A DNA stretch of 64,000 nt. Source: Euphorbia lathyris. Lineage: Eukaryota; Streptophyta; Magnoliopsida; Malpighiales; Euphorbiaceae. The translations under genes were made by a program, and so were the position numbers. Positions 58,206-64,000 of this stretch are shown here, piece after piece (positions within the stretch are counted from its first letter, which is position 1; each line of letters starts with the position of its first letter). Location of the stretch: NCBI RefSeq assembly GCF_963576675.1, contig NC_088911.1, forward strand, positions 134,357,929-134,421,928, read 5' to 3'. The notes under the pieces are model-generated. The model searched no databases. It was not told the DNA's origin and saw only the letters and a list, made by a program, of their open reading frames with translations.

Positions 58206-60136
58206 GGGCTCTCGCTTTTAACCAGAGTTTGACGTATTCATTTTTTCCCTAATTTTTGCCTGAGCTGCCCTTTTCGGGTTTTCAACTCAACGGGATCTCT
58301 CCGATATTCTCTATCTCTCATTTTGCATGAACTGCCCCTAGGGGTTTTCAATTCATCTTTTCTATATCTCACTGATTTTCTCTATCTCTCCTTTTGCTTG
58401 GATCGCCTCTTTTGAGGTTTTCAATCCAACCTTTTTGTTCAATTTTTCTTCTCCTTTTCTTTCTTTCTTGATTGTGAATGATACCGGATAGCACAGGGGG
58501 TTTATATCCACAGGCCATTTCTATGCTAATCATTTGACGATGAGTTCATGCCCGATGCCTTCGTTAATGGAGAAGCTTCCGGAGTGAGATGGACGTTGAT
58601 CTGATTGTAGGGTCGTGCCCCCGATTAAAGTTACCGTCTTGGTGTAGGTTAGAAGTTGATGCGGGCGTATGCCCCTGCCAACTCGAGGTGAGATTTCATG
58701 TGCGCCAAACTAGGGATACTGCCGTTGGGAGTAGCTATGGAAGAGAGACGCTTTGGTCGAAATTTGACCCTTGAGAGGACAACATAGGAGCAGAGGAACC
58801 AGACTTCATGGAGCATGAGAGAGAGGAATAGTCTTTTTTTTTTAGTTTTTCTTTTTTATAGATTTTGGATCGGTTTATGGGTGTTGGGGTGATTTCAGTT
58901 GAGATGGGGTGTCTATTGATGCGGGTGTTGTCATTACAAATGCAACCGTCTAGCTTAAATAAAGCACCTGGCAAAGATACATTGAATTGTTTACTGTTCA
59001 GTTTATTAACCACTGTCACCAAAGCATGCCCTTTCGGGTTTTCACACTTCAGTTATTTTAACTCTCTCCTTTTACCCCGGAATTTTCAAATAAGCGCCCC
59101 GTGGAGTTTTCACTTATTGGGGTGTCCCTTATTGTTGCATAGGCCGCCCTTTGCGGATTTTCAACCTATCGGGATTTTCTTTCTTTCTTTTTTTTTTAAT
59201 TTTCATGAGAAGGATCCTTCGGTTCCCTCGAGATTGATTAAAGTTCTGAACTTTGTCGCCGCCTTCGGCTTCACTTGACTACGCATTTGATCTTTCTTCG
59301 TTATAGTGAGCTTCTCTCGTACATTTGATTACACATTTGTTGGACAATGTCAACCGCTCTTGCCACCTTGACGCATCTTGGCTGATCACGTCAGCTTTTG
59401 ATTTATTTTCTTTTACTTCCGATTGACTTGACTTTGCCCCTGGGCCTTTTTAGCATCATTTTTTCTTTTTTTTTTCTTCTTCCCTTGTTTAACTTTGAGT
59501 CATCATAGGTCTGGAACAAAATACTTTATCGCTGATAGGTTAGTTGCCCCTGCCTCGTTCTGAATGGCGCACTCATGTACTTGTGTCCCCCTTTGGGGGG
59601 GAGAAATCTTTGTCGGTGCCTCAGTGTAAGTATGGCTCTGAGGGCTTGTTGCTTGCTCCATATTTTCTTTTCTTTTTCTCTCTTTTGGACTTTGTTGAGT
59701 GTCGCTCAATCTTCTTTCTGGCAAAAGCCGGTGAGAACCCTTCGTTTGATGGGTCTACGCCCGACTTATCATCGTACAGTCAGGGAATCGTTTCTCATGA
59801 TTTATTTTGCTTTTTTTTACTCTCTTAATTTTCTCTCTTTAGTGGTTAAGTACTGAGCAATAAGTATATTCTAGAGCTTACGTCCATGCCATGATAGAAG
59901 CGGGAATATCTCAATTGAGTAGATATCAAATGTAAGTACGTATGTTTAGGATAAATTTGCGGAAACGAAATTTCATTGAATTCAAAAGGAGGTTAATAAC
60001 ATTTTGTGGAATAGAAGATAAAATAAAAGATAAGGATAAAGACTACAAGTGCACTCCTCTCTCTCATGCTACTTCAAGAAGCTTCAGATTCTCCCACTTC
60101 ATAAGTGTCCTCAATCTCGGGAACTTCTTCTTTAGA
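58206..60136 (-). other. Element D noncoding region with GAAAACCCGAAAGGGC-type modules
   Basis: The word TGCCC(T)TTTCGGGTTTTCAA, in variants, recurs at about 58267, 58329, 58385, 59027, 59094 and 59148 (plus-strand view), spaced irregularly. Such modules lie before the 3' LTR in Tat/Ogre elements. ORFs across it are not supported. Confidence 0.55.
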
Positions 60137-60889
60137 TTATCCTAATCCGTTGTAGACTTCGCCATTCAAGGAACAAGTCGAAGGCTTCATCTGTTGAGAA
60201 GGATCTAGATCACTTATCTTTCCAGCTTCGATGAGATCTTGGATTTCATGCTTCAACCTCATGCAAGTGCTTGTTTCGTGACCATATTTCTGGTGGAAGT
60301 GGCAGTAGCCCTTGCGTTTGACTAATTCAGTGGTTTGATCTCCCGTGGCTGGTAGAGGGTGAAGTATGTCATGCATTCGTAGACCCTCCAACACTTCAAA
60401 CAAGGGTTGAGTGAAAGTGGAGAATTCCCTTCCCTCCCTTCTATACTGAGTGGGCGACGGAGGGCGAACAACCCTTGTAATCTCATGTCCCCGATGGTGT
60501 GGATCTTGTTGTGTTCGTGAAATATGGTGTGAGACTACCCTTGGTGGAGTGAATGTTTGTGGATTAACTTGTGACGCGAGCTGGAACATAGGTTTCTCCA
60601 CAACAGCTTTCGGGATCTCCGCAACCAGTGACTCGCTCAGGACCTCCCTGACCAACCTTTTCAGCTCTATCTTGAATTCATCTTAAGCAAGGATACCGGG
60701 AAGAACTCGCTCGATTTCTGCTCTGAGATTGAAATCTCCTATCATCTCTTGGGAATTTTCAACCCCCTCATGCTTAGTATTCTCCGGATCATTAAGAGCA
60801 CGTTTGAACTCATCAGAAAAGATGTATTTGGCTAAAGCCCCTTGCACACGGCTCTTAAGATTGTGGTTTGAATTGCTGGACTGGGCCAT
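60137..60889 (-). pseudogene. gag: Tat-type gag fragment of element D with one stop
   Basis: From ATG 60889 (MAQSSNSNHNLK) one frame reads to TAA 60139-60137, broken by TAA at 60685-60683. The C-terminal part has YCHFHQKYGHETSTCMRLKH, a CX2HX5HX4C zinc-knuckle-like motif followed by EIQDLIEAGKI, as in Tat/Ogre gag proteins. About 250 codons, shorter than full gag; the capsid region is mostly missing. No protease or RT follows. An ATG at 60946 in the same frame is a weaker start. Confidence 0.7.
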
Positions 60890-60949
60890 GGGTTGGGTTT
60901 CTAACAAGGAAAGAGAAAGGATCAGTGAGTGGAGTTTTTTAGGCATTAT

Positions 60950-63900
60950 GAATTTTGATGATGCAATGCACGTGCGATGCGAATGCTAAAGCTATCTACT
61001 TGTGCCTCCTATAGATGGATGTATGATTTAAGCATGATTCGTGGTCTGCGCTTTATTTCTTACAACATAAACACGATTTGACTGGAGCTAAACCCCTTCT
61101 TTTTTCTTTTTCTTTTTCTTTTTTTTACCAGAGTCATCGGTAGCACTTCGGTCGTCTGTGCTAACTTACCTGTTTGGAAGTGCGAATGCCTGAAACCATT
61201 TCAACTGTTATGCACACATTAGTATGAACCCTACGAGTTTACCTCGTAATGCTTCACAAGCTATATAATGTTAAATGACGCTTGACACGACTGAGACTTG
61301 TGAGATTGAGACGACCCTCCTGATGAGTAAAATTCCCTAGGACGCTAGGTAGATGAGAGTGTACCCCGATGATATCCGTGACGTGTAGATACATTCGAGG
61401 GGTAGCGACATGAGTGGGGGGAATGACATACTTGGTACATCGACATGACTCACGATCTGAAAAAAACAATATAAGCGACTATGTATGAGGTGTATGTTAG
61501 GGATTGTCATCATCGGTTGTAATGACGTACTTCGAAGATACGGGGCGTTACACGGGCTGATGTGACTAGGGGTGCACATGGTCGGTTAACCAGTCCATTA
61601 ACAAAAACCATTAACCAGTCCATTTAATTCGGTTAACCATATTTCGGTTAATATAAACTTCGGTCGGTTAACCTATATTTCGGTCGGTTAACCATTAGTG
61701 ACTTTTCGTAGCAAATATCATTTTACATCTTTAATTATTCACTTTAAAATAAATATATAATTATTTAAATATTAAATAAAAATATGTAACTTCAAATTTA
61801 ATTAACAAAATTGCCAAAACAAATAAGTTTTAAGTTATTTTGATATTTTTAACTTAAAAATTAAATATAAATATGTATATTTATAGATTGATAATTAAAT
61901 TTCTATATATATTTATACTAGTTTTATGTGTATTAATACATAATCGGTTTATTTTTCGGTTTCGGTTAACCATCGGTTTTTAAAAAAAAACCATAAACTA
62001 GTCCATCGGTTACGGTTAACCTATTTTTCGGTTTGGTTTCGGTTTCGGAAATCGGTTTTTTCGGTTTTCCGGTTAGTTTTGTGCAGCCCTAGATGTGACA
62101 CTCATGGTATGTCCGAGACCTAAACAGACCATGATGGAGACGTGCGGGGCATGTGTCCATAGTTTACCTGGTAACGATACTGATAGCAGGGAACCGTCTT
62201 TCTGGGAAACACAAGTTTCCTGAAATAGGCCGACATAGAGGGTGTGTCCTAAACTAGAAGCAAGCGGAACGAGACCACCACATATGGGGTGTGGGTCAAT
62301 GGTTAGTTTAAACCCAAGACACAAATACGTAGACGTACCAACGGAAGCTTGGCGTGTTATGCAGAAAGTGGTGACGCACGGGACATGCCCTAAACAGGTT
62401 AAGGCATAAGGGAGACTCGAGTGACATACGTGATGTGCGCCAATTGTCAGCTTCTCCTGGAAAGCAACTATTACGATGATGGGTATTATTTGACGGGATA
62501 ATGCACACGGAATACCTGATACTCGAGGTTCGAATAGGATGCATACATCAACACACGAGGTATGTGCTAATTATTAACTCCTACTTGGCTCACTAGTGCC
62601 TGGGCAGAGTGGTTTGAAACATGGTGCATTTAGGAAATACGGTGACGTACGTGGTATGCCTTAGAGGTAGCCAAACGGCATGATGGGAGTCCCACTTGAT
62701 GTGCCCCCATGATTGATTTATACGCAACTCACGAACGATGTGATGGCTTGATTTTGGGATTTCGACCATCGTGGGGGAAATCCAACATGCTAGGTACGAG
62801 ACACGAATAGGGTACGCATACGACACACGTATTATCTGACCAACTTTGGGTATAGATGAAGCACATAGATGACTCAAGAGGTACCTTCTAACAACATTGG
62901 AAGCGTCAGCTAGACACGATACCGACACGCAGGGTGCGGTTCAAGGATTAACTTAAGCTAGAGACCCAAATACCTCGATGAATTTGCGGACATCGGTGCG
63001 TCTGGTAGAATAAGAGGTGTCCTAATCCGATCGAGGTATCAACGAGATGAAAACGATGACTTACCTGGTACGTGTCGAAGGTCAATTTGTTTCATAGCGC
63101 AAACCCGACGACGATATGTTTTATGAGAATCCCTAAAGATCTTATGTGGATATTTACGACGTATTGGGTCCATCACCGATATTTGAGATACCAGTAATGA
63201 CACACAGGGTAGACATCCATAGTTCGACTGGAACCTATTACTATGAACAACTCGAGGAGCAACGAGGGCGCAAACCAAGACCTTCGAGGTAAGTGCCAAA
63301 TGTTGGACTTAGCCGCGGTACAAACAACTTGATACTACTGATACGAGCGAGACCCAAATAGCAACACATAGGGCATATGTCTCAGACTCGTAAGTAAGGC
63401 AATTCGGAGTTTGGGGCGCATAGACAATAATACCAATGATGTAGGGGGAGCGTGTCGAGGATTTGACAATATAAACAAACCGATGTTTGAGGCGTACTCA
63501 AGATATGAGTGACAATTTACAGGGCGTACGTCAAGAGTTTGATAGGAACCTCACGACATGAATGACTCAGTATGTCAAGGTATGAGCGGGATGCTCGAGA
63601 CGGCCCATAGGGTACGTGCCTAAGGGTATGACTTGGATTCGATGACATGAATCACTCTATATGACAGGTACGTGCCAAAAGTTCAACTTGAACTTGTCGA
63701 TACAAATGAATCGACATTGGAGATGTAAGCAAGATGCACGTGAGGACATATATGAACTTGCCCCAGATTCGACTTGAACTCAATGACATGAGTGACTCGA
63801 CATTTGACATGCGAACCAGACGTACCGAACCACGTATGGGGGTGTGTGCCACAAGCTTAACCCTGACTGGATGGTATAAACGACTCAGTCCTTGACATGT

Positions 63901-64000
63901 GAGTAAGGTGCGAGGGATGACATCCGGAACGCGCATCAAAGGTCGGTCCAGAATTGGATAGCCTAATGACATATTCGTGGACTGCAAATATTTCCGATGA
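60950..64000 (-). repeat. Degenerate repeat region of element D upstream of gag
   Basis: Words like GGTA(C/T)GTGCC, GACATGA(A/G)TGACTC and AGTTTGA recur every 50-130 bp from about 61330 to the right edge (clear at 63600-63900), as a highly diverged tandem array. No ORF is credible. A hAT MITE interrupts it at 61567-62091. Confidence 0.6.
61567..62091. mobile_element. hAT MITE with CGGTTAACC-rich arms, 525 bp
   Basis: Ends TAGGGGTGCACA and (inverted) TAGGGCTGCACA; exact 8-bp duplication GATGTGAC at 61559-61566 and 62092-62099. Arms repeat TTCGGTTAACC; centre AT-rich. Confidence 0.9.

Larger units (their letters stand above)
53731..64000 (-). mobile_element. Element D: Tat-like Ty3/gypsy, gag remains without pol, runs off right edge
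   Basis: Order on the minus strand: repeat-rich region (64000-60950), gag fragment (60889-60137), long noncoding repeats (60136-56732), LTR. In Tat/Ogre elements pol should follow gag; here it is absent. Base composition is less AT-rich than the left half of the window. Inserted in element B. Confidence 0.6.

Noticed and set aside
58589..59278. Plus-strand ORFs in element D
   Set aside because: They cross noncoding repeat modules and match no known domain.

Overview
This is plant nuclear DNA, almost certainly from a eudicot. The evidence is one intron-rich host gene whose 16 introns are all GT-AG, AT-rich intergenic DNA, and a dense layer of plant transposon families: Ty1/copia Sirevirus, Athila-like, Tat-like, CACTA, hAT, Mutator, Tourist and Stowaway MITEs, LINE and SINE remains. 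I cannot name the species. Most of the annotation is mobile DNA in various states of decay.

Layout. 1-5666 (minus): a PUM24-like (Puf6/PUM3 family) nucleolar RNA-binding protein gene, 17 exons in the window, stop codon just off the left edge, with TGGGCY 'site II' motifs upstream. 6.2-9.6 kb: a cluster of palindromic Mutator-type MITEs with 9-bp target duplications, one nested in another. 10-25 kb: no intact gene; Tourist, Stowaway, hAT and Mutator-type MITEs, retrotransposon LTR remains, LINE-type RNase H fragments, a decayed copia on the minus strand and a tRNA-like SINE. 25.7-26.3 kb: the C-terminal part of a type I MADS-box gene without its DNA-binding domain. 27,970-32,937: a complete 4,968-bp CACTA transposon with a 3-bp TTA duplication, inserted in a 53-bp minisatellite. 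It carries no transposase; instead it holds a four-exon gene for an E2 ubiquitin-conjugating-like (UBC) protein whose active-site Cys position is His, plus a nearly identical 249-bp tandem array. This is the most interesting object in the window.

35.0 kb to the right edge is a nest of LTR retrotransposons. Element A (Sirevirus, plus strand, from 35,049) is cut in its reverse transcriptase at 40,704/40,705 by element B (Sirevirus, minus strand). B shows its 3' LTR (40,705-42,041), purine tracts and an env-like ORF. B's ORF is in turn split by element C (42,861-52,143, complete, TSD TTTGC), an Athila-like element without gag-pol that carries two homologous ORFs, and by element D (from 53,731 to beyond 64,000), a Tat-like element with a 3-kb LTR, a gag fragment, no pol and several repeat arrays.

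The host gene is the only confidently functional locus. The CACTA-borne UBC-like gene has a TATA box, plausible splice sites and open exons, but its first splice junction is ambiguous, so it may be active or recently broken. Retrotransposon ORFs in A, B and D carry premature stops; the main ORF of C is open.
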